64,000 bases of DNA from Aristolochia californica (lineage: Eukaryota > Streptophyta > Magnoliopsida > Piperales > Aristolochiaceae), in NCBI GenBank assembly GCA_029961685.1, contig JARWKL010000007.1, forward strand, positions 434,001 to 498,000, given 5' to 3'. Under the pieces are notes generated by a model that was not told the origin of the DNA, did not search any database, and worked only from the letters and a program-made list of their open reading frames with translations. Position numbers and translations under genes: made by a program. Positions 22,002 to 34,158 of the stretch are shown piece after piece (within the stretch, counting starts at the first letter, position 1; every line of letters starts with the position of its first letter).

Positions 22002-23221
22002 AGGGTGAATATCAAAATTTAATTTAGCATAAGAAGGCAAATTTGAATTGCATTGAGCAAATTCAAAGCACTTTTTAAGCTATTGTAGCCAACTAAACAA
22101 AATTTTCTTATGTCTAGGTTTCTATACAAGCATAAGAATCAAACATATGATCAACTTCTCAAGTGAAAAGTGATTCATAGCCATGAGATGAGATTCTCAA
22201 GATCATGATGGAGATCCAAAAACACAAATACATTAATTTCATAGTACGGCTACCTAAGTAATAATACTTAATTTGCACTTACTCAAGTATTGTGCTTTTT
22301 GACTCACCCAACTCATTAGGTTTTATGGTATAAGTAAAGCTAATGGCAACATGAACCTCATTTGCCTAAACCAAGACATTTTCAATATGTTTTTTGGGGG
22401 ATTAGGTATATTTTTCACAATGCTAATACTCTTTCCCACGTTTTCATTCTCTCCTCTCAGCAGCCTACCTCTCTCTTTCTCCTTCTCTATTTCTTCTCAC
22501 TTCTCTCCCCGCTTCTTCTCCTTCTTCTTCTCCTTCTTTCTTCTTCTTCGGTTCTTCTTCTCCTGGAGTATTATTGTGTTGAGTGTCCTTCTAGGTCATT
22601 CGGGCGCCATGGGCAAAGGTTTTCTTAGAGTTTTTCTCTCTTGAGTTCTATCGAACAATTGCTACTGGGCTGAGTTTCTATTGTGGTTTTTTATGAAGGC
22701 TTGAGTTGACTCATGATGTATTCATTATACCTTACAAAAGAATTCACAGAGAGATAAAATCTATTTTATCTTCAAATAAATTTGTAGAGGGAGAAATAAA
22801 AGGCAAAGGTTCCTTGACCTCCACGAGGACATCATCCTGTACTTCATTTATACCTAGATGTATTTTTTTAATTATATTAAATATTTATATTCTAAAATAA
22901 CAATTTTTTTAATTTTATATTGTTCTTTTAATGTTCGAGAACTCTTGGATTGAAGTTGAATCTTGATAGTTTAAAGTTAGTCATCCAGTGGAATCCTGCC
23001 ATCCATTGCATGATTATACATCCTGCAACAGAGTCCATTTGCCTGTACCGAAATTGAATCTCGGTCAGCCGTCGCCGGCTTTTCTGGACCAATAAACTCC
23101 CTGTTAAAGGTACCCACTACCCAGGCTCCAGTAGGCTTCTAGTGGACGTGTGTCGGAGAAAACCATCGGAGGGCAGGCTCCACCACTATTCCGACTTCCT
23201 CTCTCACTCTGCCTGGAGATT
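22002..23221. other. Upstream region of the gamma-glutamylcyclotransferase gene
   Basis: Contains a CT-rich stretch (about 22440..22560) that creates Ser/Leu/Phe-rich open frames in several phases, then AT-rich DNA. The 5' leader of the next gene must lie in its right part, but no clear TATA box was fixed. Confidence 0.5.
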
Positions 23222-26200
23222 ATGGTTTTGTGGGTTTTTGGCTATGGTTCTCTCATTTGGAAAACAGGCTTCCCCTTTGATCAACGGCTCGTTGGATTCA
23301 TCAAAGGATATCGACGTGTGTTCTACCAAGGCATCTCTCTTTCTCTCTCTAGCCATATTTTTATTTCTGTCATTCTGATGGGTCATGATGTATACAAATG
23401 TTCCAGGCAGTACAGATCATAGAGGAACTCCTGAGTATCCAGGCAGAACAGTCACGTTAGAGCCTGCAGAAGGTGAAGTCTGTGTAAGTTTCAAACTTCC
23501 CCTATGTTGTTTTACTTATTCTTTGCTGCTCTGTTTAGCTTTATCTTGGCTTTTTAGCATTTGTCTTGAGCAAATATTTTCCTTTTGGTGCTGCATCATG
23601 AACGTTGTCCAAGTATTAGATCTACTTTTGTAACATTGTGGTCTGTTACCTTGAGACTTTTGTCTCATATTTCACATCGTCGAATCAGGCGGCTGATCTG
23701 TGAGGTTTATCCTTTATAAAATAATAATAATAAAGTTATCACATACATTTTCATCATCTTCAAACATCATAAATTTTACTTGGAAGCGCTTCTAATTGTT
23801 TGAACCGTCACTTGTAGCAAGTCATTTAGTATGTGGATTTGGAAAGTTTCTGCCTCTTCTCTGCTACTCACGACTTCCATCTGTATACTGTTCCAAGGAA
23901 ACGTTCCTTGTAAAAATTTCGAAAATATGTCATGTTTTTCCTATAACAGATTTTCAGTCAAATCTTCCCTCAGGTCAGACCCTGATGTATTTATGCTATT
24001 CTACATAATACAATTTTAGGCTATTTTAGATGCACCTTGAAGGATTCCAACACGTGAAACCTTGGTTTAGAATTATCTGAGGTTTATTGCTGCTCATTGG
24101 TTTTTTATACATGGTTTGTATGAAGTGAGAAACTTGAACCAGAGGTAAGAAGATCTATTTCTATCTTAAGACTCATAAGTGCTTCTTTTATGTGATGATT
24201 TTACCGTCAGAGCTAATTGCACTCCTGGCAGAAATTGTGATTTATTTTCATAGTTGTATGAGTCTTGATACTTAATGACAGTCTCAATTTGCTGATACAT
24301 GGCGTTTAACTATTCCCATTATTTTGTCACATCAGCCTCGGTTTCCTTTTCAAAAAATTTACCATCTTATAAATCTAATGCTGCTTTTTGTATCTGATTC
24401 CATCTTCACTATATGTGACTCAGCTTTGGTATTTGCTAGTTCAGATTTTGGCACATTGTACTTTGTTCATTTACTTATTAAATTTATATGAATTGACTGC
24501 CTTATTCCTTTCCAATTCAGTGGGGTGCTGCATATAGGATTTCTGGAGAGGAAGATGAACAGATCGCTCTGTCAGTATGTGCTCAAGAGTGTTATTGTTG
24601 AATCTTCAAGTGATGCTTAACTCATTATACACATCATTTTGCAGTACAATGATTTAGACTTTTTTGGCCATGTGCAAGATATAGAAAAATTTTATCGTAA
24701 AAAAATCATATGCAAAAATGGGTGTGTTGTACATGCTATCATAATCTTGTTCTTCTTATGGGTAGAAGAAAGAGAAAAATTAAAAAACTCATTTAGTTGT
24801 GTTAAAGAGAAATGAATGCTTATGTTGTGGACCATTTTTTTTTTGTCACGTCTTTTATTGTATAGGTAGAATGCTTAACAATATTCCTGTTAACTAGCAA
24901 TAAATTTTGCTCACTAGACTTTCACATTTACTATAAGGCAAGGATGGTGTTACATGGCAGTCTCTTGTAATTGGGGAAGCATTCCCCCTTCCTTGTCATG
25001 CTTGAAGCGTAGCCTCTCCCTTCTTATTCTAACATTTTAATTTTTTTAATAAATTTCATAAGTTAAGAAAGAAAATATTTGCTCACTTCTACATAATGCA
25101 GCTATGGTTGTACGATCACTGGATGAAACAAATAGTTGTTATATTATATAAAAAAAAACTGATTGTAAAGAGAGATATTTCTGAGCTGATAGGAAAGTGA
25201 TGACCAGGAATGCGCAACAGAGCTCTAATCTACTCAGATTGGACTGTGTTAGTGGTTACATGTATTTTATTTGAAAGTTGACATATAATCACTTTACATC
25301 CCGTACTCCTTGGTGAGACTTGAACCCTAAACTTCACATTGGAATCCCTTTTATGTAGGAATAGGAAAAATGTATGTGATGTTGCTAGATGTCTGAAGAG
25401 TTGTTTCAGAAGGTTGGAAAATGTTCTCTCAAGGTACAGATAAACAGGTTGAAAGGTTTATGACAATGTTGGTTGAGAGACTGGCATATAGGTCAAATAT
25501 GGATGGAAGTAGTGAGAAAAGAGTTGGACTCAGGCACTTGAAGATGGAAATGAAAAATGTTTACATTGAAGAAGAAAGATCCATCTGACCCCAACTCATT
25601 GGAGACAATACAAGTGTTAACTGAGCAGAAAGGATTTCACTATAATGTACAAACATGATACAAAAGTAAGAAGCTCTTATAGAGCAGATACATCAGATGC
25701 ATTCTCTTACCAACTATTGGTGTCATAAATAGCACCTTTTCTCTCTCCAAGTCTTTATCAGCAGTTAGAGGCATACAATATCGTCCCATTTGTTAAAATA
25801 CATCTTTCATGGGTGAGAGGTTCCACTGCTCCAAATGATGGAATGCTGATATGCCCTTTTACATGACTCTGGCATTTAGAAGTACAAAATCAAGTTTCTG
25901 TTTCAACTACTTTTAGTAAATTTTAATGTGATGTTGATTGTTTTGTTAGATAAAATCAAGGAAAACTACTTGAATAGTTGAGTTTTATTGCGATACGTCC
26001 ATGTGTATATCATCTATGAGTTACCAAAAAGCTTGCTTTAAACACAGGAATCCCACAGTAAATAAGATAGGCTTTGAATTTCCAAGTACTTTTGCATAAT
26101 GACTGTAAACATTTGTCTTGATAATCACCTTAGAGCATAGCCTATGCACATGCTGTCTGTACATTTATGGGTAGCAACTTTTTAAAAGGAAAATTTGGCT

Positions 26201-27255
26201 TTTATCTTCTCATAATGCCAACGCTTTCCCTGAAATTATGTCACAACACTTGGCAGCTTTTTGGTGTTAAGGGCAAGTTAAGACCTGCAAGCATGGTGCT
26301 TGAATTGCTTACCGTTCTTTGCTACGTTCTGTGGCTATTGTTATTTTGTTCTTGATTCTGTTACTTGCATATTCTTTGCCTCTAATTGCAGTATCTAGAA
26401 GTAAGAGAGAAGCAGTATGATATGAAGGCATATGTTGATTTCTTTACCGTAAGTTCAATTCACTCTCCTCTGTTAAACACAAGTTACCGCCCAAACTCAC
26501 GAGAAGTAATTATAAAAATTCCAGGACCATTCTCTTACAGCTCCTGCAGTATCGGGAGTTTTGGTGTAAGTGGCAGCATGTCAAACCTTATTTCACTTTC
26601 AGACACCTTACTTTCCTAAGTGAGCAACAAGATCTATCTAATTCTTGTATCGGTTAGGTATATTGGCTCACCTGACAAGAAGGTCAATAACAATTACCTG
26701 GGACCTGCATCAATAGAAGAAATGGCAATGTATGGTTGCTTTTGCTATATTTAGTTAATCCTTATAATTTGATTCTTTCTTGATGTCTTTTATCTTTAAT
26801 TTTAATTGACTAAATCAATTTTTCCGACAGACAAATTGTCAATGCTGAAGGCCCATCAGGACCTAACAGAGACTACCTTTTCCAGCTTGAAAATGCACTT
26901 AAATCTATTAGTAATTCTTCTTGTGCTCTTGGATTCAGATGATAACAATTCTCTTCATATATTTAGTTCCTTTTTAGCTATCCAAAAAATATATTTGGTT
27001 CTTTAAAAATATTTATTTCCTTTTTGTGTATGTAGGCTGTGAAGACAAACACGTGAATGATCTTGTAAATGCAGTCCGGAAAATTCTTCCAGATTCAAAG
27101 ATTGACCCAGGAGAACCTTTTTCTTTTTGCGTGAGTATGAGCCAGTTCTAAGCATTTGTGTTAGCTGCTGCTCTGTTGCTTGAATTCTGATTATATTTCT
27201 TGGCAACTTTGTTACCAAACTTTAGCAGGTGCAGACGGGTGTTAACAATAAGTGA
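23222..27255 (+). CDS. GGCT2: ChaC-type gamma-glutamylcyclotransferase (glutathione-specific)
   Basis: Releases 5-oxoproline from glutathione or gamma-glutamyl peptides in the cytosol, a step of glutathione recycling. Exons: 23222..23330, 23407..23483, 24521..24574, 26392..26448, 26525..26565, 26658..26729, 26831..26910, 27036..27130 and probably 27229..27255; they join in phase to 203 residues. If the last donor is skipped, the frame stops at 27151 with 201 residues. The substrate-binding YGSL motif is residues 8-11. Other family blocks are [16 protein letters not shown], the [10 protein letters not shown] block at 81-90 (which should hold the family's catalytic Glu), VYIGSPDKK and [13 protein letters not shown]. 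All introns are GT-AG except the 76-base first one, which appears to start GC. There is no targeting peptide, and length fits the family. The ATG is set by the conserved [11 protein letters not shown] start. Confidence 0.9.
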
Positions 27256-27260
27256 GAGTA

Positions 27261-27368
27261 GGCATTGGACAAACTAGAAGACCATGTGAAGAAATGTAAG
27301 AAGGGCTTGAAGGATGCCAAGGTGGTCTTTAAAAATCATATTCAAGAACTGCAGCGATTATACTATAG
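27261..27368 (+). other. Orphan exon-like coding block
   Basis: A short open stretch encodes a Lys-rich helical segment (ALDKLEDHVKKCKKGLKDAK and on). It is preceded by GAGAGTAG and followed by GGTAAAT, resembling splice acceptor and donor. It lies just after the last cyclotransferase exon but is not similar to that family as I know it. It could be a relic exon of another gene; no function is proposed. Confidence 0.35.
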
Positions 27369-27645
27369 GTAAATGCATTGTAGGTAGGAGGCAATGCCCA
27401 TAAGATGTTTCCAATTGAGAGTCATTTCAAATGCATTTAAGCTTGTTTACTTATACTCAACCAAAATAAATAAAAGATTTCAAAGTAAATACATGTTGAT
27501 GCCCCACTTCTTTAAATTAATGCAAATGTTACAACAAAGTATGTTAAATAGAGGAGCTTCCCCTAAGCTGAACCTAAGGGGAAGTTCCTCAAGGGGCTCT
27601 GGATTCTGCACCTTCGTCCTTTGTCTTCTCTCTCAATCTCACCAT

Positions 27646-27790
27646 TGTTGAAGACATTTAGGAGGTATATCATGTAATTAAGAGAGTAAGTGGCATATGT
27701 TGTAATTAGTTTTATGTTGAAAGTTATTTTTTGACTTGTTTATGCATTAGGGTATTCAAGTCCACCTATATGTTGATTTTCAGGACTCCA
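27646..27790 (+). mobile_element. Degenerate copia LTR fragment, same family as 14418
   Basis: TGTTGAAGACATTTAGG... through the GGCATATGTTGTAAT and TGCATTAGGGTATTCA-like parts lines up with 14418..14540. The right end is unclear. Confidence 0.5.
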
Positions 27791-27999
27791 TAGATTACAT
27801 TTTGGGTAAAGAAGAGAATACATGTTGGGGAAAAAATAGGGTTATGGACTTAGTCGAAACCCTCCCCTTAAGTTCTATTTATAAATGATAAAAGTATTAA
27901 TATTATAATTATATTCTTCACACTAGTAAGAGTGAAGAAAAAAATAAAAAACATATATCAATTACATCAATGATAATCTATTTACATTAATGATATTTT

Positions 28000-30690
28000 A
28001 ATTACATCATATCTTCTAACACTTTTTCTTAAATTGGGAGGTAATTGCAGTGATCCCAACTTGAAACAAATAACATAGATGTAGTAATAAGCTTTAGCTC
28101 TTCAATCACTGTGTCCTAAGGATAAGTATGAAACCGAGCATATACTCTCAAATGGTAGAAATAGGTGATAAAACATAAGTCAAAATTAACCTCAAACAAT
28201 TTTGAACAAATATATTGATAGTAATCACTAAAGTGGGTAATGTTTGTCATTCACAAAATGGCTATAAAAAACCAAGGGTATCAATAAAAAGTCTCAAAGA
28301 ACTTGAACCACCTATATATATATATATATATATATAAAAGGTCAACCAAAGCAATGCACACAAAAGGGGTAATCAAATAAAGGATAGTAGGAGAAAGTTG
28401 CCAAATAATAAAAGGATAATGGGTAATGAGGAAGATAAGATAAAGAAGTCAAGGTCATCGTGTGTTTTATTTTCCTAAGTATTTCTAATTTTTATCAGAT
28501 AAACTAATGCCGATAACAATCAGCAAATAATGAACCCAAGGCAACCAATTCAGGAGTTCTTCTTAAATAATAATATCTCAATCAAAGAAACACAATAACA
28601 TCTACGACAATAGGCCAATGCCCAAATAACACATACAATATGTAGTTATATAGCAGCGGATGACCCATGAATAATGAAAGTCCTTAAGAGTAATAAGGAC
28701 ACATAAAATAATCTACAATGAGTTCATCTTTGAATAAGGAAGTTGTGCACCAAGTAATAAGTTGAGCATAATCCAAGGTAATAATCAAGCCCAAGTCAAG
28801 GATCCAAGTCCTGAGTGAGTGAGCCAGAGTTATGCTAAGTCGGTGTTAGACCAATATTGCCGAGTTGCAGGAAGAATCGGTATAATACTCAGGACCAAGA
28901 CCAATATACCAGAGGCAGAGAGCAAGTTAGCTGAGCCATGCTAACTTGTGAGTCCGAGTTGACTTGGTCTGAGTCAGAATTCGTTAGTACTGAGTCAATC
29001 CGAGTTAGGCTGAATCAGACTCAGATTAATAAGAGAAAAGCTTGCAAATAGAGCAGTAATAACTCAGTAATGTGCTTGCAACTGTAGTAACTCGGCATAA
29101 TGGGTTGAGTCAAGACCGAGTCGAGTCTGAGTTAGATGGATGACGTGCTGGTCTTCAGAACCGGAGATAGCCGACGAGTTGCCGAGTCTGTTTCAGATTA
29201 ATAATAGCCAAATAATCCGAGTAAGGTTCTGAATTCTAGAACTCAAAAAACACAAACCTGTTGCAGCAATCGATGGATGAATATAATCAGATTGCGAGAT
29301 GAGCTGTGATGAACCAATTCAGCAAGATGAACCAATTCTGCAAATTCCAGAAATAAACCACCCGGCAGAGAGCAAGATGACAGCAGTAAGCGATGTTCTG
29401 GAAGAGGCAACGCAACTACTTTCCAAGGTAATCTTCCAGAAAGAAATAAATAGCTGAGAGATTATGATCAGCAACGCAGCAATGCTCGGGATGGAAATCG
29501 GACAGTAATGCAGCAGCAAAGATTACGGGAAGATGCCAGCAGTAGCCAGAGATATAACTTCCAAAGATATGCCAGCAAGGAGATGGATCGTCCAAGGTAA
29601 ACTTCCTTCAACATAACAGAGCAATTCTAGAATTCTGGAATGACATTACCGTTGAGTCGCAGCTATCTCCCGAGCCTTACCAATGATTACCAGAGAAGAT
29701 TAACAATGCCAGCAACTTTCCAAAATAACCTCGATGCTAGCAAAAATACCAGATCGTCCAGAGAATAATGTCCAGAATTCTAACAACAACTCCTAACAGA
29801 ATATGATCAGCTCGAGATGGAAAACTTGCAACGAGACAAGTATTGTCTAACAGCATGCACGAGATACCACAAGGGGCAATTGTACCATAGGTGACAATTA
29901 TAATAGAGGTCACTGGTCTGAGATTGCCGAAGAGTGCAATATCACCAAGATACGAGGCAATATCCAGCAAGATCGCATACGAGTATTATGCCAGAAGAAA
30001 CCAATATCAAACGAGATCACAGAAACAACAAGATGACAGCAAAAATGCTAGAACTAAATTTGAATCCAGAGAGCAATGTCCAGAGAAATCACTATCGACG
30101 CAGCAGCATATTGTAATAAGATACCGAAGTAGATCACATAGCGCTTAATTGAAGGCGGAGCTATTGTTGCCAACAAAGCTTTGATCTTCGCACGATGTAG
30201 AGACGTTAAAAAAAAATAAAAATCCAAAAGTAAATCCAAGGTGGCAAATGCAGGCCTTTCTTCTTCAGGCTCTGTTTCGCTGCCTCCGAGACGAAGGCCA
30301 CAATCTGTTGAAGCCGTTCGGGTTTTCCGACGAAGATTGAAGGGAGAGATAGTAATACTGCTTTGTAGCTCTTGGTCGATCGTGCAATTTTGAACTCCGA
30401 TTTGAAGTCCACGTCGATCAGGAGCCGCTCTTCTTCTACAATAACATCAATATACTTGTATTCACCTGCTTAAGCGACAAGCTTTCATCAACGACGAGAA
30501 ATGGCCCTCAAAAATACAAGAGGATACCAAGGATGAAGCAGAACACGTCCACCAGGCTCTGGATGAGAGGAGAGAGATCTTTCGTCCAAGATAACAGCAA
30601 CCTTCCGATGACGGAAGCAACCTTGCTATCAATAGGATTGGGCTGCATCAAACGTTCTAGATAAAAAATATAAACTAATTACATCAATGA
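28000..30690. other. Retroelement debris and low-complexity spacer
   Basis: No intact gene. A piece near 28020..28110 reads like antisense copia sequence. Between 28800 and 29200 there are many GAGTC/CGAGTT variants. Between 29280 and 30130 CAGCAA and CCAGA motifs dominate and produce Ser/Gln-rich frames without domains. Confidence 0.4.
28311..28336. repeat. TA microsatellite
   Basis: About 12 TA units in a row. Confidence 0.9.
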
Positions 30691-30736
30691 TTTGTATTTA
30701 CAATTAATAGTGCAACAATAGTTTGGCAGTCTCAAT

Positions 30737-31208
30737 TATAAAAATCAGTAACAAATTCTTCTTCTTCAAAGGTTGAATACATTGTTGCGAATGAAGATAG
30801 CAAAAGGATGTTGTAGCTGAAATCTTTCTTGAAGGAACTGGGTGGGACACTGGAAATTTACATATTGTATTGTGACAATGAAAGTGCTATTGAAATATCA
30901 AACAATAGCATCTTCCATGCAAGGACTAAGCACATCGACATCAAATATCATCAGAGAGCTTGTAGAGGAGAAGAAAGTGTTATTAGACAAAATCCACAAG
31001 TGATAATGCAATGGACATGTTTACCGAGATAGTGATAGTTGAAAAGTTGAACATTTGCTCAACTTCCGTTAGCCTTCTACACTAAGAAGCTGATGAAAAT
31101 CACACAGCTCATGGTATTACTAAGATAACAACACTTGTAGACAAACATTTCAAGTGGGAAATTTACATATTGAAGAATAGAGTTCAAAGTAGTCTTCAAG
31201 TGGGAGAT
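30737..31208 (+). pseudogene. Copia RNase H C-terminal relic
   Basis: A decayed plus-strand frame carries the copia RNase H end: a VEYIVANEDSKRM-like helix, LKSFLKELGG, then ILYCDNESAIEIS and HARTKHIDIKYH. At least one stop (TAG near 30816) and later frame breaks are present. It is followed by a polypurine-like AAGTGGGAGA and an LTR start, the normal 3' end order of a copia element. The 5' part is missing. Confidence 0.85.
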
Positions 31209-31489
31209 TGTTTAAATGAAAACCACTTATAATAAGTCTCATCCACTAGAGTCCTATTAGGGCTGGGATCCCAATTTGGGTAACTATTCTAATTGGGAAC
31301 TCTATTATCCTATAATCACTTGAGTGATAGTGAAACTGGTGTGATCTCATAGAGTAGGCACATTGCTAAACCACGTAAAAATCTTTTGTTTATCTTTAAA
31401 CTTTATGTTATGATCTTGCAGTGTTATTCCATTGTAGGTTGATTGATTGTCTGTGTTCTGGCAGGCGCTTCGATCCCTAGCATTAGACA
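31209..31489 (+). repeat. 3' LTR of the copia relic
   Basis: Begins TGTTTAAATGAAAACC right after AAGTGGGAGAT and may end at CATTAGACA. No partner LTR was found, so the right end is an estimate. Confidence 0.5.
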
Positions 31490-31925
31490 ATTGTTATTAT
31501 TATAAGCTTAATTACAAACAAATGCCTTTCTACGTAAACTGGCACTTGCAATACGTTGCCCAAGACCAACCACTGACTGATGGAGATCCAATACTAGAAA
31601 CAGCTCTTTAGCCATGAATAGTTATAGAAAGCTGTAAATAGTTGATAAACCAATACTAATTCTTGCATGCTTACAAATATCCCAGTCGAGTTCACTGTTT
31701 TTTTATTTTTTGGCCCTTTGAAATTGTATCATAACATAGTCGTTATACAAATAAAGGAGAGCCATCTTGCCCCTTGAGAATCTTCAACTTAGGGCTATCA
31801 TTCTCAGATTTTTTCATTAAGAATTCATACTTACACCCTATAAATAAGTATGTTACGGCAAAAATAGCAAGCAAATTGCATATCATCTGTACCAATGAAT
31901 TTCCACTTCCACAAGGGAGAATATG
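31490..31925. other. Spacer
   Basis: AT-rich, no gene recognised. Confidence 0.45.
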
Positions 31926-32033
31926 AACTTGTCTGTCTTGTATTGGAGTTTAAAGTTAACTTATGGGTTTTACAGACATAACTTGTCTGTCTTGTATTGG
32001 AGTTTAAAGTTAACTTATGGGTTTTACAGACAT
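31926..32033. repeat. Perfect 54-bp tandem duplication
   Basis: 31926..31979 and 31980..32033 are identical (start AACTTGTCTGTCTTG, end TTTTACAGACAT). Confidence 0.95.
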
Positions 32034-32703
32034 CCAAAATGAAGATGCAGGTAAAAATTCAATCAGTTCAACATTCGGTCTAAGAGGAGAATCACTACCT
32101 AAAAAATACAAAAAGAGGAGATGAGTGAGTTTTCCTTGCCAAAACATGGAGTTTCTTCAACCCTTTTATTCCACAATATCAACCTTGCAGCATTACATCT
32201 CCTGGCATAAAAAAACAGTTTCACAACTAAATATTAGATCATATATAACAAATGCTGGTATAGTATAATCCACAATAAGTTCTTATATCACATAAATAAA
32301 TAGCTAATGACTCAAAAGAGATACACTGACAGGGGTGGGTCTAGTAAGCATGAATTTACAAATGCCAATTGACTCAAATACTACAATGGATTTCCCTTTG
32401 TAGTATAGATCACAAGCAACCCTTGTCTGCTAATATGTCCAAGAGACTGACAATATAGAGTCCAACAAGTGCTACTTACAATTACAAAATCACCGAGGCA
32501 CTTCATCCAACTTATTGAGTAGCCAATGGTAATGAAAAATGTAGCAATTTAACTCAGTATACTGAAAGTTTTCAAAGACCACAGACATTCATCACAACAG
32601 GAGATACGAAACTAATTCTATCATCTGAAAAGCAATGCAACCCACAGCTATAATTTCTTTGAAATGTTTAAACGAAGAAAACCACCTGGGTACAGACATC
32701 TTT
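32034..32703 (-). other. 3' flank of the complex I gene
   Basis: Includes the 3' untranslated region of the minus-strand gene; the poly(A) site was not fixed. No other gene was seen. Confidence 0.5.
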
Positions 32704-34158
32704 CTAAGCAGATGCCGCAGTCTCCAGTAGCTCTCTCTCAGCCCTATCCCGGATTCTCCTCTCCAACTCTGGTCTGCAATGCCTAATAAGCCCTTGTACA
32801 GGCCAAGCAGCAGCATCACCCAAGGCACAAATTGTATGCCCCTCAATCTGCTTAGTAACCTCCTGAAGCATGTCAATCTCTTCCAGCTTTGCATTACCAA
32901 CCTTCAATCTCTCCATAATCATCCAAAGCCACCCTGTTCCCTCTCTGCATGGTGTGCACTGACCACAGCTCTCATGCTTGTAGAAGTACGAAAGCCTTGC
33001 AATCGCATCTACCACATCAGTGGATTTGTCCATCACTATTACTGCTGCTGTCCCCAGTCCAGATTGAACTGCCTTGAGTGCATCGTAATCCATCAATACA
33101 TCGTCACATATGTCTTTGGGAATTAGAGGGACAGATGAACCTCCTGGAATAACTGCCAGTAAATTATCCCACCCACCTCTAACTCCACCACAGTGCCGTT
33201 CTATCAACTCCTTCAATGGAATACTCATCTCCTCTTCCACTGTGCATGGTTTATTCACATGGCCTGACACACAGAATAATTTAGTGCCTGAATTGTTCTT
33301 TCGACCAAAGCTTGCAAACCACTCTGGGCCACGCCTTAAGATGGTTGGAGACACGGCAACAGTCTCTACATTAGTGACAGTCGTAGGGCAGCCATACAAT
33401 CCTGAATTTGCTGGAAAAGGAGGCTTCAGTCTTGGTTTCCCTTGTTTCCCCTCAAGACTCTCCAGTAGTGCAGTCTCCTCCCCACAAATGTAAGCCCCAG
33501 CACCATAATGGATATGCACATCAAAGTCATAACCAGAGCCACATGCATTCTTTCCTAGGAAGCCAGCCTTGTAAGCTTCTTTTCTGGCCTTTTCAAGCGC
33601 CAGTCGCTCATTGACATATTCACCCCTTATGTAGATGTAGGCCGCAGTGGCCCTCATACCAACACCAGCAATTAGACACCCTTCCAGCAGTTTGTGTGGA
33701 TCATGGCGCATAATTTCTCTGTCTTTACATGTTCCAGGTTCACTCTCATCAGCATTTACCACAAGATAGGAAGGGCGACCATCAGATACTTTTGGCATAA
33801 ATGACCACTTAAGACCAGATGGAAAACCAGCACCACCACGACCACGAAGGCCTGATTTTTTCATCTCATTGACAATCCAATCAGTACCTTTCAAGACTAA
33901 ATCTTTGGTCCGATACCAGTCACCCCTCTTCATGGCTCCTTTAATGAAGGGGTCATGCAAGCCATACAGGTTAGTAAAAATCCGGTCCTCATCTTTGAGG
34001 CCTCCAAAGTGGGTTTTCTCAGGAGGGGGGGGTGGTGTTGGCTGTGGAGTGCCTGCTGTAGTTGCAGCTTGGGTGCTGAATGATCTGTAAACAGGATCTA
34101 CATTGTGAATGCGGCGACAGACTGCCACAGTTCTTGACAAGTACAGAAGGTTCTTCAT
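32704..34158 (-). CDS. CI51: NADH dehydrogenase [ubiquinone] flavoprotein 1, mitochondrial (complex I 51-kDa subunit)
   Basis: Carries the NADH site, FMN and one 4Fe-4S cluster of respiratory complex I on the matrix side of the inner mitochondrial membrane. The 484-residue frame is uninterrupted. Residues 1-30 form an Arg/Ser-rich, acid-poor presequence ending near RSFSTQAA, followed by a Pro-rich spacer. The mature part begins with [24 protein letters not shown] at 106-111 belongs to the FMN/NADH site and [13 protein letters not shown] starts at 225. The cluster ligands are Cys398, Cys401, Cys404 and Cys444. Length equals that of plant orthologues. The start ATG is the only sensible one; a splice acceptor (TCGTAG) lies seven bases before it, so the rest of the leader is in a separate exon about 5.1 kb away. 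Very high confidence in identity. Confidence 0.98.
   Translation of the reverse strand: MKNLLYLSRTVAVCRRIHNVDPVYRSFSTQAATTAGTPQPTPPPPPEKTHFGGLKDEDRIFTNLYGLHDPFIKGAMKRGDWYRTKDLVLKGTDWIVNEMKKSGLRGRGGAGFPSGLKWSFMPKVSDGRPSYLVVNADESEPGTCKDREIMRHDPHKLLEGCLIAGVGMRATAAYIYIRGEYVNERLALEKARKEAYKAGFLGKNACGSGYDFDVHIHYGAGAYICGEETALLESLEGKQGKPRLKPPFPANSGLYGCPTTVTNVETVAVSPTILRRGPEWFASFGRKNNSGTKLFCVSGHVNKPCTVEEEMSIPLKELIERHCGGVRGGWDNLLAVIPGGSSVPLIPKDICDDVLMDYDALKAVQSGLGTAAVIVMDKSTDVVDAIARLSYFYKHESCGQCTPCREGTGWLWMIMERLKVGNAKLEEIDMLQEVTKQIEGHTICALGDAAAWPVQGLIRHCRPELERRIRDRAERELLETAASA

Noticed and set aside
32779..33493. Plus-strand frames across the complex I gene
   Set aside because: Antisense shadows of the conserved 51-kDa coding exon.
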